A DNA stretch of 64,000 nt. Origin: Tetrastigma voinierianum. Taxonomy: Eukaryota > Streptophyta > Magnoliopsida > Vitales > Vitaceae. Location: the NCBI GenBank assembly GCA_016808115.1, contig JAEQBH010009442.1:1-64000 (forward strand), in the 5' to 3' direction. The notes under the pieces were generated by a model. That model saw only the letters and a list, made by a program, of their open reading frames with translations. It searched no databases and was not told the DNA's origin. Below, in pieces: positions 21,200-33,110 of this stretch (position 1 is its first letter; each line of letters opens with the position of its first letter). Made by a program: the position numbers and the translations under genes.

Positions 21200-21840
21200 A
21201 TGGGATCATGTCCCAGGCATGTTAATGAAACTATGGCCAATCTGGCGAGTCATGTCTTGTATGAGAAGTAGAAAGCCGTCTGGGCGTGTTGATGTTTTTG
21301 GAATCACCATATCTTGGCATTGCACTGAGCAGAGCTCATGCATCTGAACATGTCATGATCTTGAGGCAGAGACATAGTCATCTAAACGTCGTAGTAGAAT
21401 GCGAGTGTAGCGTCTTGTTTGATTAGAGGCGTCTGCAGAGGCATGTGTAATCAGTGATCATGGCAGAGAGTATGGTGTCTGACATGCTGGGCAGAATCTT
21501 ATAATCTAGACATGGGCACATTTTATAATCTGAAACATGTGTGGGACCAGTTGGCGTGATGTCTAGTGCACTGATTGGAGTCATGAATATTCTTGACGTA
21601 TGTTAGCAGAGAGCCTTGAAGGTATGTGTTAATGATGGTAAGAGCACCATATCTGACATGTGTTAGTAGAAACACATAAATACAGTCATATGACATGACG
21701 GGCGTGTGTTTGTTGTATACAGAAGAATCTAGCATATCTTGAGTCTTAGTGGGGAGCGTATGTGTGGCATCAATCGTGATCTTGGTAGTGATGACATGCT
21801 GAGCAGGTGCGTGCAAGTGCATTGATGATCTTTTTGGTGT
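21200..21840. repeat. A/T-enriched, highly diverged satellite patch
   Basis: In this stretch the usual GC-rich monomers give way to A/T-richer sequence (AATCTTATAATCTAGACATG, ACACATAAATACAGTCATATG). Monomer echoes such as GTCTGACATG, CTTGGTAGTG and GCACCATATC keep the 30-36 bp rhythm. No recognisable gene. It may be an older or differently mutated part of the array. Confidence 0.6.
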
Positions 21841-24110
21841 GTTGGAGTGGTAGAGGCACCGTGTCTGAGCATCTTATTTGGCGGGAGTCACCTTGTCTGG
21901 GCGTGGGCGGACGAGGCACCTTGTCCCAGGCATGTCGTGGCATAGGTTGAGGAGCAGGTGTCTGGGCATGCGCTAGTGGGGCACCGTGTCTAGGCATGCA
22001 TTAGAGCGAATGCATCTTACCTGGGCGTAATGTTGGCATTGGTAGAGGCATACGTGTCTAGGCATGCGCTAGGTCGGTCAGATGTGCAGGCATGCAGCAA
22101 TATGTCCTTGTCTGGGCATCATGTAGATGGGAGGCAGGTGTGCAGAGCAGGCACCTAGGCGGAAGCACCATGTGTAGAAAGCACTAGGCGAGAACCTTAT
22201 CGAGGTGTCGGGCATTAGTAGGGCCAGCGTTTCTGGGCTTGGCACTGGAGAAGCTAAGGCAAGTTCCTAAGCATGCGATAGGTCGTGGCATCTTTTCCTG
22301 GGCATGTCATGTGATAGGCCGAGGCAGGTGTTTATGAAGCACTAGACCGAGAGCCTGTACGAGCATGTCATGGCGAGGCCGAAGTGCAGGTGTGCAGGCA
22401 TGGTGCGGCCGAACGCCGTGTCTGATGCCACTGGGCCGAGGAGTCATCGTGTCTGGGTGAACTAAGGCGAGAGCACCTTGTGCAGGCATGTCATTGCACA
22501 GAGACCAGGTGCCGGGTGGTTGGCATGGCCCAGCTGGGCCGGGCTGCCGTGTGGAGTGAGCCAGCCCAGGCTAGAGCCGCAGGTGTCTAGACGAGCCGTA
22601 TGTGAGGCACCTTGTCTGGGTATGTCAGGCACTAGTAGGGGCCTGCTAAACATGGCATTGGGCCCAGGGCCATTGCCTTGGCGGGTTCATGACCTGGTGG
22701 GGCAGGTGGTCTAGGAAGTCTTGAGGCAGGGGCACCTTCAATGCAGGCGTGTCGTGAGGCGCTCGTAGGGCTCAGCGTGTCTGGGCATGGTGCTAGTAGG
22801 GCAGCGTGCAGGCATGCGCTAGTGGGAGTCACCATGTTTAGGCATGCATTAGTAGGCACCTTGCTGGGCGTATTATGGTAGAGAGCCGATGTCTGGGCAT
22901 GCGCTAGAGGGTGGAGTCCTTATCCCGAGTGCGATGACGAGGCACCTTGTCTGGGCATGCCTAGGCTGGTCATTGTGTGCAGGCATGCCTTGGAGCCAGT
23001 CATCTTGCTGAGCATGTGTTTGTACTAGGCTAAGGCACCGTGTCTAGGCATGCACTAGGTCGAGTCACCTTATCTAGGCATGCCTGTGGGCGGCTCCTTG
23101 TCACAGGAATGTCATGACACTAAGTTTGTGGCAGTAATCTTGGCATCTTATTTAAAGGTATTTGAGGTTATGGTGTCTGGCGTGCATGAGACGGGATCTT
23201 GTCGAGGGCATGTGTCGACGTTAGGTCGAGGGCGGTGTGTCTAGGCATGCACTAGGTAGGTCGCGGGTGTCTAGGCATGTACTAGACAAAGGCACCTTGT
23301 CGAAGGCATGTCATAGAAATGGCGGGGACCGGAGTGTCTGAGCAAACCTGGCAAGTAGGAAGCACCATGTCTAGGTAATGTTGAGCGAAGAGCCTTGTCT
23401 GGGTATGTCATGGCACTAGGCCGGGGCAGTTTCTTGGCATGTGCTTTGAAGTTTGAGACAAGCGTTCCTAAGGCATGCCCAGTGGGGCATGTCTTGTCTA
23501 GGTATGTCGTGAAACATTTGGTAGAAGCGCGGAGTGTACAGGAAAGCACTAGGCCAGAGACATGAGTCTAAGAAGCACTAAGCGGGGCACCTTGATACAG
23601 GCGTGTTGTGCGTGAAGTAGGGAGCCTTGAGTTGGGCATGGTACTTCAAGGGTGAGGACACGGAGTGTCTAGGCATGCACTGGGAGGAGTCAGTGTGGGA
23701 TGCACTAGTGAGCACCTTGTCTGAGCATGTCATTTCCCTAGGCCAGAGGCACCATGGCTAGGCATGGCACTAGTAGAAAAACCATGTCTGAATACTGCAG
23801 GCTAAAGCCATTAATGCGAAGCGAGTGTAGCCGAGGCACCTTGTTTAGGTAATGTCATGGCGCTAAGCGGGGCAGGTGTCTAAGCAGCTATGCCAGGGCG
23901 CATTGCCTGGGCGGGTTCACGACCGCTAGTGGGGCAGGTGTCTAGGAAGCACTAAAATGGGGCACGCTGATACAGGCATATGCTGGCAACATCAGAGACA
24001 GGTGTGCAGGCGTAGTCTTGGCCAGGAAGCACTCTTTAGGCGTGCCATGAGGCGCAGCGGGGCCAGATGTTTAAACTTGGCGTAGCATGGTGAATTTACT
24101 ATCTGATAAA

Positions 24111-24519
24111 TTTTCGAATGCAGGAAGCCACACCATTCCTTAGGCAGTGCATACCGTAATGATGACGACTATGTATGAATGGGTGGCCTTACGGCCAGAG
24201 GCACCATGGCATAAGCTAGGTTTGTTTAGTATATGGTCGCGCCTTAATGTAGGTGGAATCGGCGAGAGCACTTAGATCCTGTCGATTGTTATTTCCTTTA
24301 AGATTTTTCCATATGCCTTTGCCATGCGAAGTATGTTAAGCGATTCGAGTACCACCTGGGAGCGTTCGAGAACCTCTTATCGAAGGAGAGACCACAAAAG
24401 AAGGGTAAAAGGAAATTGTGAGTGAATCGGATCAAGTAGGAGGGACGAATCGGGCGACATGAGAATTTGAATCTCGGTGGATGGTGGCGTGAGCGCTCTC
24501 TGGGTTCTAATACCACGAG
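24111..24519. other. Junction between left satellite arm and 25S rRNA; unassigned
   Basis: About 400 bp with fading satellite echoes to about 24215 (GCACCATGGCATAAGCTAGG) and then sequence I cannot assign. At 24503-24515 the minus strand reads TGGTATTAGAACC, close to the initiator-methionine primer-binding site TGGTATCAGAGCC, but no LTR is visible next to it: the 25S segment begins within a few bases on its upstream side. The minus-strand frame across 24298-24618 has no family I recognise. Confidence 0.5.
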
Positions 24520-27253
24520 ATCATGTGCGTCATGGGTAAAGTTCTGCCCGAGTCGCTCGGTACAAATATGCTGGCACGGCCCACGGTTTGTCCACCGCGA
24601 GGACTTGACCCGAGACATGTGCCTCTAGGGGCGGGGCCCTGCGAGGGTCGGCTTGATCGGGCGGCGAGGGCGCACACTATCGTTTCTAGCCGGATTCGAC
24701 TTAGAGGTGTTCGGTTATAATCCGGCGCCACGGTAACCGCCAACAGCTTTTTAACAGCGCTGATGACAGTGTCTTGAATCTTGGTTCCTCTCGTACTAGG
24801 TTGAATTACTATTGAGACAATCAGTAGAATTAAAACGGCTTTGTCTCGGCAGTGCAAGCCGACTCACGTTCCCTATTGGTGGGTGAACAATCAACACTTG
24901 GTGAATTCTACTTCCTGATGATAGGAAAGTGGGCATCGAAGGATCAGCGACGTTGCTATGAATGCTTAGCGCCCTGAAGCGAGTTATCCTGGTAGCTTTT
25001 AGGCACCTCAGCTTCAAATTTCGAGTGCAAGGATCGATAGGCCACGTTTTCGGTTCGTATTCGTACTGGAAATCAAACGAGCTTTTATCCTTTTGTTCCA
25101 CATGAGATTAATGTTCTCGTTGAGCTCATCTTAGGACACTTGCGTTATCTTTTAATAGATGTGCCGCCCCAGCCAAACTCCCCACCTGACAATGTCTTCC
25201 ACCCCGAACGACGCAAAAGCGCGCCTTGGGTAAAAAATGAGGGATGTTCAACCTCAGGTTCGAATAAGTAAAATAACGTTAAAAGTAGTGGTATTTCACT
25301 TTCGTGGATTTTCAGCTCCTCCACTTATCATACCTCTCAGAGTCATTTCTGAGTCGGACTAGAGTCAAGCTCGCGAGGTTCTTTCCGTACGGTCTGCCAA
25401 GCTTGGTTCCTTAGGCGTAGTTTGGATTGGATAAACGGGACCGGTGGGGAATCGTTGAAATCCATTCATGCGATACGCTAATTGAATGTGAGGCATTTGT
25501 GTTAACAAAGAGTCATAGTTACTCCCTGTTTTTACCGCTTGGTTGAATTTCTTCACTTTGTGATGAGAGCGCGGCCAAAAAATCACATTGCGTGAGCATC
25601 GCGAGACCATCGCATGCTTTGTTTTAATTAGCGGTCAGTTGCGTGGTACAGTGCGAGTCGGTGTTCGGCGCACGAAGTCAGTTTCGGTTCGTCCCCGATC
25701 GGCGAGGCGACTCGCTGCTCTCACGGGGCGGCTTGAAGCGATCATCGGCGGCGGCGGGTTGGGGCCGGGACCCCCCATGCCCGGCCTCGAGCAATCCTTT
25801 CTGAGGTTACGGATCCATTTCTTGAGCTCTTGCCTACATTGTTATCGACCCGAAAAGTTTGTTCACCTTGGAACTGATGCGAGTTATGGTACGATCGAGG
25901 CGCGTGGGAGGCACTCGGTCCCTCCCAGATTTTCATGGGTCGTCGAGGCGCCAGGACACCACACGGCGTCTGGTGCTCTTTCCCGATCAGCGGACCACTC
26001 AGGGCGAAGGCGTTTCGAGGTGGGCGAGTGTTAACGAAAAGATAACTCTTCCCAGGGCCGCCGACGGCGTCTCGGACTGCAATGTTCTTTGTCGTAGCCA
26101 CGTCCAGTTTAGAAATGTGCAGATTCCTTCGATGCTCGCGTGCATGCACCGATGTGGAATGAACTTCCCAGTCTCTTAAGATCGACTAACCCGTAATGCA
26201 AAGTGCCATTCACATGAACCTTCCTCTTGGCAAGTTCTCATTTTGAATATTTGCTACTACCACAGATCGCCTGGCCCGTAGCTACGCGGGCTCGCGCGGA
26301 GTTTTAATGCGGCCGTAGTGCTCTCCTACTCATCGAACTGCCCGCTTGCTCGGCGGTAGGGTGTAGATCGCGTGTAAGTGCCGTCCATTTTGGGGCTAGT
26401 TGATCCGGCATGTGAGTTGTTACACACTCCTTAAGCGGTTCGACTATGACCAGCGTCCTCTTGTCTTAATCCAACCCCGAGCACCCTTTCTTGGGTTCTA
26501 GAGTTAGTGTATGATTAGGCAAGTAACGACTTCGGGTTAAATCACTTGCTCGCCCGGTCTAACACAAAAATGGCCCGCGGGCTCGATTCCATGGCCAATT
26601 TCCAAATGGGTAGTAAATGCGTCCTCTTAATTTAAAGTTTGAGAATAGGTCGAGGCGTTCGCTGATGCCTCACAATCATTGGCTTTGCAGATGGGAGCTC
26701 GCCGCGGGCTCCGGCTATCTGAGGAAACCGAGAGGAGACAAGTGCCCGGATAGTTCGATTAGTCTTCGCCCATGCAGTCAGACGAACGATTTGCACGTCG
26801 TCATCGGCTGAAGCCTCCCTTTGAGAGTTTCCTCCGGCTGCCACTGCTCGAGGCATAGTTCACCATCTTTTAGGTCCCGACAGGCATCCTCTCACTCGAA
26901 CCCTTCTCAGAAGATCAAGGTTGATCGACGGTGCACCACACTAAGGATCCGCCCGATGCGACTTCCTTCTATATACACGAGTTTACTAGCTCGTTGACTC
27001 ACACACATGTCGAACTCAGCAGTCAGTGTTTCAGGCGGGGCGAATGGGGAGTTTGGCGGCGATGCCATTAGCGCCACGAGTTCCCAACACGCAGCGTATC
27101 TTGCATTCACTTAATAGAGACAACGAAGCGTCTCACGGTACAACTTCTGACCAGCGCTTGGGTTGCCATCCCAAAACCTCATCGGTTCTCGCCCCGAGTC
27201 AATCGACGGACCGGTAAATCGTCGTTCCACATCCGACCGAGGCACATCGCCTA

Positions 27254-27320
<67 letters not shown>

Positions 27321-27340
27321 CTTCCCTCGTGGTACTTGTT
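24520..27340 (-). rRNA. 25S (large-subunit) rRNA, truncated at both ends, probable pseudogene
   Basis: About 2.8 kb on the minus strand is collinear with plant 25S rRNA. Landmarks from 3' to 5': the sarcin-ricin loop AGTACGAGAGGAACC at 24783-24797; GGATTGTTCACCCACCAAT-like sequence at about 24870-24895; AGTAACTATGACTC at about 25510-25525; a long core stretch with the AAATATTCAAAATGAGAAC motif at about 26235-26255; GATCAAGG- and GGTTCGAG-type motifs at about 26890-26920; and AAAAGGACTTTGAAAAGAG at about 27300-27320. The 5' end starts inside domain I, roughly 330 bases into the mature rRNA, and the 3' end lacks roughly the last 80-100 bases. Many small indels and substitutions fall even in universally conserved cores (the ACAGGGATAACTGG region is altered at about 24980-25000). 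No 18S, 5.8S or ITS is present, so this is not a functional rDNA unit. Lengths are from family knowledge. Confidence 0.92.
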
Positions 27341-29624
27341 TGCCTCGGCCTAGTGCATGCTGAACCGCGGAGACTGACGTGGATGCCTATACAGTGCCTC
27401 GACCTAGATGCCATCACATGTATCTGAGGTTCCTCGGCAAATTGCATGTGTGCTAACCTAGTGCCTCGACTCTTTGGAGCATACGAGGCAAAGTGCCTGG
27501 GCGAGTGCATCTGAGCATGGTGCCTCAGCGTAGTGCCGTGAACTGCCTAGGCAATGTGCCTTGGCCCAGTGCCATGCTTAGACACGATGCCTCGGCCTAG
27601 TGCCATGACATACCTAGATAAGGTACCTCGGCCTAGTGCTTGCCTAGACACGGTGCTTTAGCCTAGTTTTCGCCTATACATGGTGCCTTAGCCTAGTGCC
27701 ATGCCAAGCCACGGTGCCTCGATCTAGTGCAATGAAATCTTGGGAACTGATGTGCCTTCGCTAGTGTGAAGCCTAAACACGGTGACTCGGCTGAGTGCAT
27801 TACCTAGACTAAATTACCTCGACTAGTACCATTCTGAACCGCGGTGTCTCGGCCTAGTGCCATGACATGCCTCGGTCACAGTGCTTTCTGAGCACGATTA
27901 ATACCGACTTAGTGCCGCGACATGCCTTGACAACATGCCTCGGCCTGAGTACATGCGAGCGGTGCCTCGGTGATGCCATTCCTAGAAGCGGTGCCCCTCG
28001 GCACAGTGCCGTGACATACCTAGATAAGGTTCTTTGGCGCAGTCTTTGCGCAGGCACCCGTGGGGCCGACCGTCTTTGAAGCGCGGTCTCTCTGAGTCTT
28101 GGCGACATGCGCAAACGAGGTGTCTTGGCACAGTCGTCACTGGGTATAGTGACTCGATTACGGTCGTGCCTGAACCGCGATACCTCGGCATAATACCCGA
28201 CACATGCACGGCGAGATGCGCCGACTGAGTCGTGCCTAGACGCGGTGCCTCGACTGTCTGGCGCTGAACATGGCGCCTCGGCCCAAGGCCATGACATGCC
28301 TAGACAAGGTGCCTCGGTCACATTGTTTTCCCTGAACGGTGCCTGTTTAGTGCCATGACATGCGAGACAAGGCGCCTCGACTGGTGCATGCTTAGGCGCG
28401 GTGCCTCGGTAGAGTGCGTGCGAAAGCGGTGTCTCGGTAGGGTGCCATGACATACCGATAGGGTTCTTATTTGAGTAGCGCGCCTAGACATGGTCTTGAC
28501 GAGTGCTTGCTAAACCACGGTTCCTCAGTCTAGTGCCATGACATGCCTAGAGAAGGTGCCTTGGCACAGTGCGTGCACGCGACTCGGCTAGTTCGTACAC
28601 ACGGTGACTCGGCTAGTGCATGCCTACCGCGGTGCGGCTGACCTGGTACGACACGTACTTTGAAGCGAATGCCTCCGACTGCGCATGCGAACCACGGTGA
28701 CTCGGTCTAATGCATCTTAGAGACGATCTTGCCATTTTATCTTGTAGCGTCTGCATGAGTTCGCCGTCGCAGTGCATTCTAGCGCGGTCGCCGGCCTGCT
28801 AGCGTGGCGTCTGCGGCGATGTACCTCGGCACGAGTGCCTAGACACGATGTGGCTTTAGTCTTTGTGAAATGCCTAAGCGGGTGCCTTGGCTGATGCGTC
28901 TTTAGGCTGGCGGTCTTTCGGCTTTAGTCTTGTGACATACTGAATGAGTGCCGCGGCTGATGCTTGCCTGAACCGCGATGCGCCGGCTTTGAGTGCTTGC
29001 ACGGACATGGTGCCTCGGCTTAGTGCCCGTGCGGCGCGGTGCCTCGATCTAGTCTGATGACATGACCGACGAGGTCTGCGCCGCTGAGTCGCGACCACAG
29101 ACCACGATAACTTTCATTTAGTCGCGAGCTAGAAAAGGTGTCTCGACAGTACCGTACCTCATTTCGATTGCTTGACATAGTGATTGCTAGACATAGTGCC
29201 TCGACCTGAGTACGGCCTGAAGCCTAGAGCGGATGCCTCGGCTTTGTCGTGCCTAGACACGGTGACTCACTTTAGTGCATGCACAGGCCGATGGCTCGGC
29301 TAGTGCCATGACAAGCCTAGGCAAGGTTCACCGGCTGATGCGTCTGCTTAGCGGTTCCTCGGCCTCTTTGCCATGACGAGGCCCGTCTGAGGTGCCTTGG
29401 CTTTAGTGCGTGCACAGGCACGGTGCCTCGACTTTGATCGCGTGACTGCTGGGCAAGGTGCCTTGGCCTAGTGCCATGCTTAGACATGGTGCCTCGACCC
29501 AGTGCCATGACATACCTAAATAAGGTGCCTCGACCTAGTGCTTGCCCTGAACACGGTGTGCGGCCTAGTGCATTCACACGTGGTGCCTCGGCACAGTGAC
29601 ATGCCTAGCGCGATTATACTCGGA

Positions 29625-30095
29625 CTTTAGTCGCGATAACATGCATAGATAAGGTGCCTTACGCTGAGTGCATGCCTGAACACGGTGACTCGGCTGAGCC
29701 GTGAATAGATCTGATCTTATAGGCTGAGTACCGGGGAGACTGCACCGCAGTCACCTTGGCCTAGTGCCTCGACAATGCCTAGACAAGGTGACTCGGTCTG
29801 TCTTTTCTTAGAGCGCGGTCGCCGGCTTTTAGTGGCATGGCGTGCGTAGAAAAGATCGCCGACTGGTGCTGACCTAGAAATGGTCTTTGCCCGGCCTGGT
29901 GTCATGCCCGACAAGCGGAGTGCCTGACTTTAGTTCCATGACATACCTATATAAGGTTCTTCGACTAGTGCTTTCCCGGACATGAATTAGCCGGCTGAGT
30001 GCTTACTGAACAGGATTGCCTCTGCTAGAGTGCCATGACATGCCTAGACAAGGTGCCTTGGCACAGTCGTCTTTTTGTATGTTGTGAAACTGATG
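29625..30095. repeat. Higher-order repeat block T, copy 1
   Basis: Ordered variant monomers: GCGATAACATGCATAG; ACGGTGACTCGG; GTGAATAGATCTG; GAGTACC; TGCCTCGACAATGCC; TTTTCTTAGAG; TAGTGGCATGGCG; ACCTAGAAATGG; TGGTGTCATGCC; TTCCATGACATACCTATATA; GTGCCTCTGC-type; then ACATGCCTAGACAAGGTGCC. This fixed order is the reference for the other T copies. Confidence 0.75.
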
Positions 30096-32679
30096 CATTA
30101 CTGGGCCGCCGGTGTTGGGCCTAGTGCATGCCTGAACCAGATGTGCTCGGTACAGTCTTAGTGGCGTCACGCAAGCGAGGTTCCGCCGGTACAGTGCGAC
30201 TGAACACGGTCTTATCGAGATTTAGTACGCTAAACACGTTGCCTCGACCATAGCGCTGACATTCCTAGATGGGTGCCTGATTACAGTGCTTTCTTAGATG
30301 CGGTGCCTCGACTGAGTGCCATATCATGCTAGCAGACGCCTCGGCTGATGCGGTGCCCAGGCCGCCGATGCCTCGACCGATTACGAGCCCCAGAAGCGGT
30401 GCTCAGGCCGTCTTGACGCCCATAAATAAGGTTCTTGATCTAGTCTTTGCGCAGGCGTAGTGTTTCGGCTGAGTGGCTTTGCCTGAGCGGTCTTGCCGAC
30501 ACAGTCTTTGCTAGGCCGCGGTGCTGCCTGCGGCTGGTGCTTGCTGAACCACGGTGCCTCGACACTGGCGATGCGCGAATCGCGGACATGGTGCCTGCAG
30601 TGCGTGCGCGCCCGCGGTCGCAGCAGTGCAGTGTGATGACCAATGCTGAACAAGGTGTGTACGCTAGTGCGGACCGCGGTGACTCGGCCTAGTGCTTTGG
30701 ACAGGTGCCTCGGCTGAGTGCGTGACATGCAGACGAGGTGCCTGACCCAGTGCCATGCACAGAATCGGTGCCTCGGCACCAGTGCCATGACATACATAGA
30801 TAAGGTTCTTAGGCTGGGTGCTTTGCCTAGACATAGTGCTTCGAGGCTAGTGCTTGCACAGACAGGCTCCTCGACTGGTTCCATGACATATGAATGAGGT
30901 GCGCTTATGCAGTGAAGTCTTTGAACCGCGATTGAATCGGCCTAGTGCATACTGAAGCCAGCGGTGCACCGATACAGTCTTATGACATACTGGAGCTGAG
31001 GTGCCAGCGGCTAGTGCGATACTGGGCTCATGGTGACTCGACCTGAGTCGTGGCTAGATTTCGATGCCTCGGCGCGTGCCCGTGGCGTGCAGGCGAGGTC
31101 TTGTGTCTAAAACGTGCCTAGACACGGTTGCATCGTGCAATTCGGCCTTTATGCGCAGCGAGATGCCTCGACCTAATGCATGCAGGTGCGGTGACTCGGC
31201 TAGTGCTACTTAGACCGCGATTGCCTCCCGACCTCGTGCCATGACATGCATGGAATGAGATGCCTCGGCTTAGTCATTGCCTAGACATAGTCGTACCGAC
31301 ACAGTGCCATGACATGCACCTGAGTCTTTCGGTCTAGTCCTTTTGAACCGCGATTGCCTCGACAGTGCCATGACATGCGCAGACCGAAGGTGCCTCGGCT
31401 GATGTCATGCTGAAAGCGGTGCCTCGGCCAGTGCATGACATACATAAATAAGGTTCATCGACTGGTGCTTGCTAGATAATGGTGCGAGGCTAGTGCTTGC
31501 ACATACCGCGGTTCCGGCTGGTTAGTGACATGCTTGGAGCATGGTGCGCGGCACAGTGCATGCTGAACCGCGATGGCGTACTTTAGTGCGTACTGAACAC
31601 GATGTGGCGGCACGATGCGTGCGCAGGCGCGGTGCCTCGACCTTGTGCGGGTGACGCTGCACAGGCGAGATCTTGCCATTTGGTGCGTACCTAGACACGA
31701 TTGCCTCGGCACAGTGCCATGACATGCATGGACCGAGGAGTCTTGCCGATTATGGATGCATTTCTTGACACGATTACGCCGACTGAATGCCATGACATGC
31801 ACAGACGAGGTGCCTCATCCCGATTGCCATGCATAGAAGCGGTGTCTCGACTGGATTCCATGACATACGTAGATACGGTTCTTGACTGGTACTTACTGAA
31901 CATGGTGTAATTCTGCCCACTAGACAAGCTTCCGGCTAGTTCCATGACGTAGACATGGAGCCTTGGCTTAGTGCATGCCTAAAGCGAGGTGACTCGGCTT
32001 TAGTGCGTACTGAACCGCGGTGCCTCGGCACAATGCTAACACATGTCTAAGCAGATGCGCAGACTGCATGCTGAGCACGGTGGCTCATTTTTAGTGCATG
32101 CTGGAACCGCGGTGCATCGGCCCGAGTGCGAACATTCCTAGGCGGGTGCCTTTGCGAGTGCATGCCTGAATGGGTGACTTGGCGGTGCGTGCTGAACACG
32201 GTGCGCAAGCCTAATCTGAAACACATGCACAAGCGAAGATGCCTCGACACAATGCATGCTGAACACGGTGACTCGACCCGATGCATGCTGACGCGGTGCC
32301 TGGCCTAGACACGGTGACTCGGCCCGGTGCATGCTGAACAGTCGCCGGCGCTGAATGCCGTGACATGCCTAGGCGAGGTTCCTCGGCTAGTGCATGCTGA
32401 AGCGGTTCATGGGACTCTTTTGCCATGGCGGAGGCCCGATCGCAGTGCCTCGGCCCGGTGCATGCTGAGGCGTAGTGCCTCGACATGGTGCGTGACGCAC
32501 GGAAGCGGTGCCTTGGCCCGGTGCCGTACTATACCGCGGTGCCTCGGCACAGTGCCGTGGCGCTAACTAAATAAGGGTGCACCAAGAGCTGGTGCCTTCT
32601 AGATATGAATTACGTGCTTTAGTCTTTCTGAAACTATGATATTTCGGCAGTGTCATGCACCAGCCCACGGTGCCTCGGT

Positions 32680-33110
32680 ATAGTCGCGATAACATGCATA
32701 GGCGAGGAGTGCCTTACGCACAGTGCGTACTGGAAGCCTTGGCGACTCGACTGTGCATGAATAGATCTGATTGCACCGACTGAGTACCATGCGAACATAG
32801 TGCCTCGGCCTAGTCTTGCTCGACGTCGCAAACCTGAGGTTCGCCGATTACAGTCTTTGCTTGGAAGTGCGGTGCGCCGGCTTTGAGTGGCGTGACATGC
32901 TGAAACAGATGCCTCGGCTTTAGTCTGGCTAGAAATGATCTTGCGGCTAGTGTCGTGCTGAAGCGGTGCCTCGGCCTGGTTACATGACATGCCTATATAG
33001 GTTCTTACGGCTAGTGCTTGCTTAGACATGGTGCTTGACTGGTGGCACTATACGGTGCCTCTGCTACAGTGCCATGACATGCACGAGCAGGCGTGCCTTG
33101 ATGCAGTGCG
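32680..33110. repeat. Higher-order repeat block T, copy 2
   Basis: Same order as copy 1: GCGATAACATGCATAG, CATGAATAGATCTG at 32756-32769, GAGTACCATGC, a TCGACGTCGC unit, TAGTCTTTGC, GAGTGGCGTGACATGC, GGCTAGAAATG, GTGTCGTGC, TACATGACATGCCTATATA, then GGTGCCTCTGCTAC. Confidence 0.75.

Larger units (their letters stand above)
13569..24110. repeat. Satellite array, orientation A, main left arm
   Basis: About 10.5 kb of the 30/36-bp monomers in orientation A. Variant monomers recur in order: the run with CACTTTATCTAGGAATG, then a GCATTTTATCTAGG-type monomer, then ATCATGGAACTAG, then TGGGCATGTGTTGGC is seen from about 15165, 16650 and 19300. CCTTATCTAGGTATG-type landmarks occur at about 14361, 15500, 16970 and 19606. 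Between 13570 and 14700 the array is unusually G+C-rich, with a long run of GGGC and GGCG spellings. No gene lies here; open frames such as 13625-13999 and 20378-20827 are translated repeat. Confidence 0.9.

Noticed and set aside
24440..24530. tRNA-derived SINE or tRNA gene, because GAGATTCAAATTCTC resembles a B box
   Set aside because: No matching A box at the right distance, no cloverleaf and no poly-A or poly-T tail seen.
24298..24857. Minus-strand frames of 106 and 116 codons near the 25S 3' end as genes
   Set aside because: They mostly overlap the rRNA segment and junction; no recognisable family and no supporting context.
25588..26179. Open frames inside 24.5-27.3 kb (for example 148 codons from 25588) as proteins
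   Set aside because: They overlap sequence collinear with 25S rRNA on the minus strand and are chance frames in a structured RNA gene.
24200..27341. Complete rDNA unit or nucleolus organiser edge
   Set aside because: No 18S, 5.8S or ITS sequence is present, both 25S ends are missing, and satellite begins directly at the 5' cut.
27854..28453. A 199-codon minus-strand open frame as a gene
   Set aside because: Entirely inside satellite; repeats of about 10-12 residues match the monomer length.
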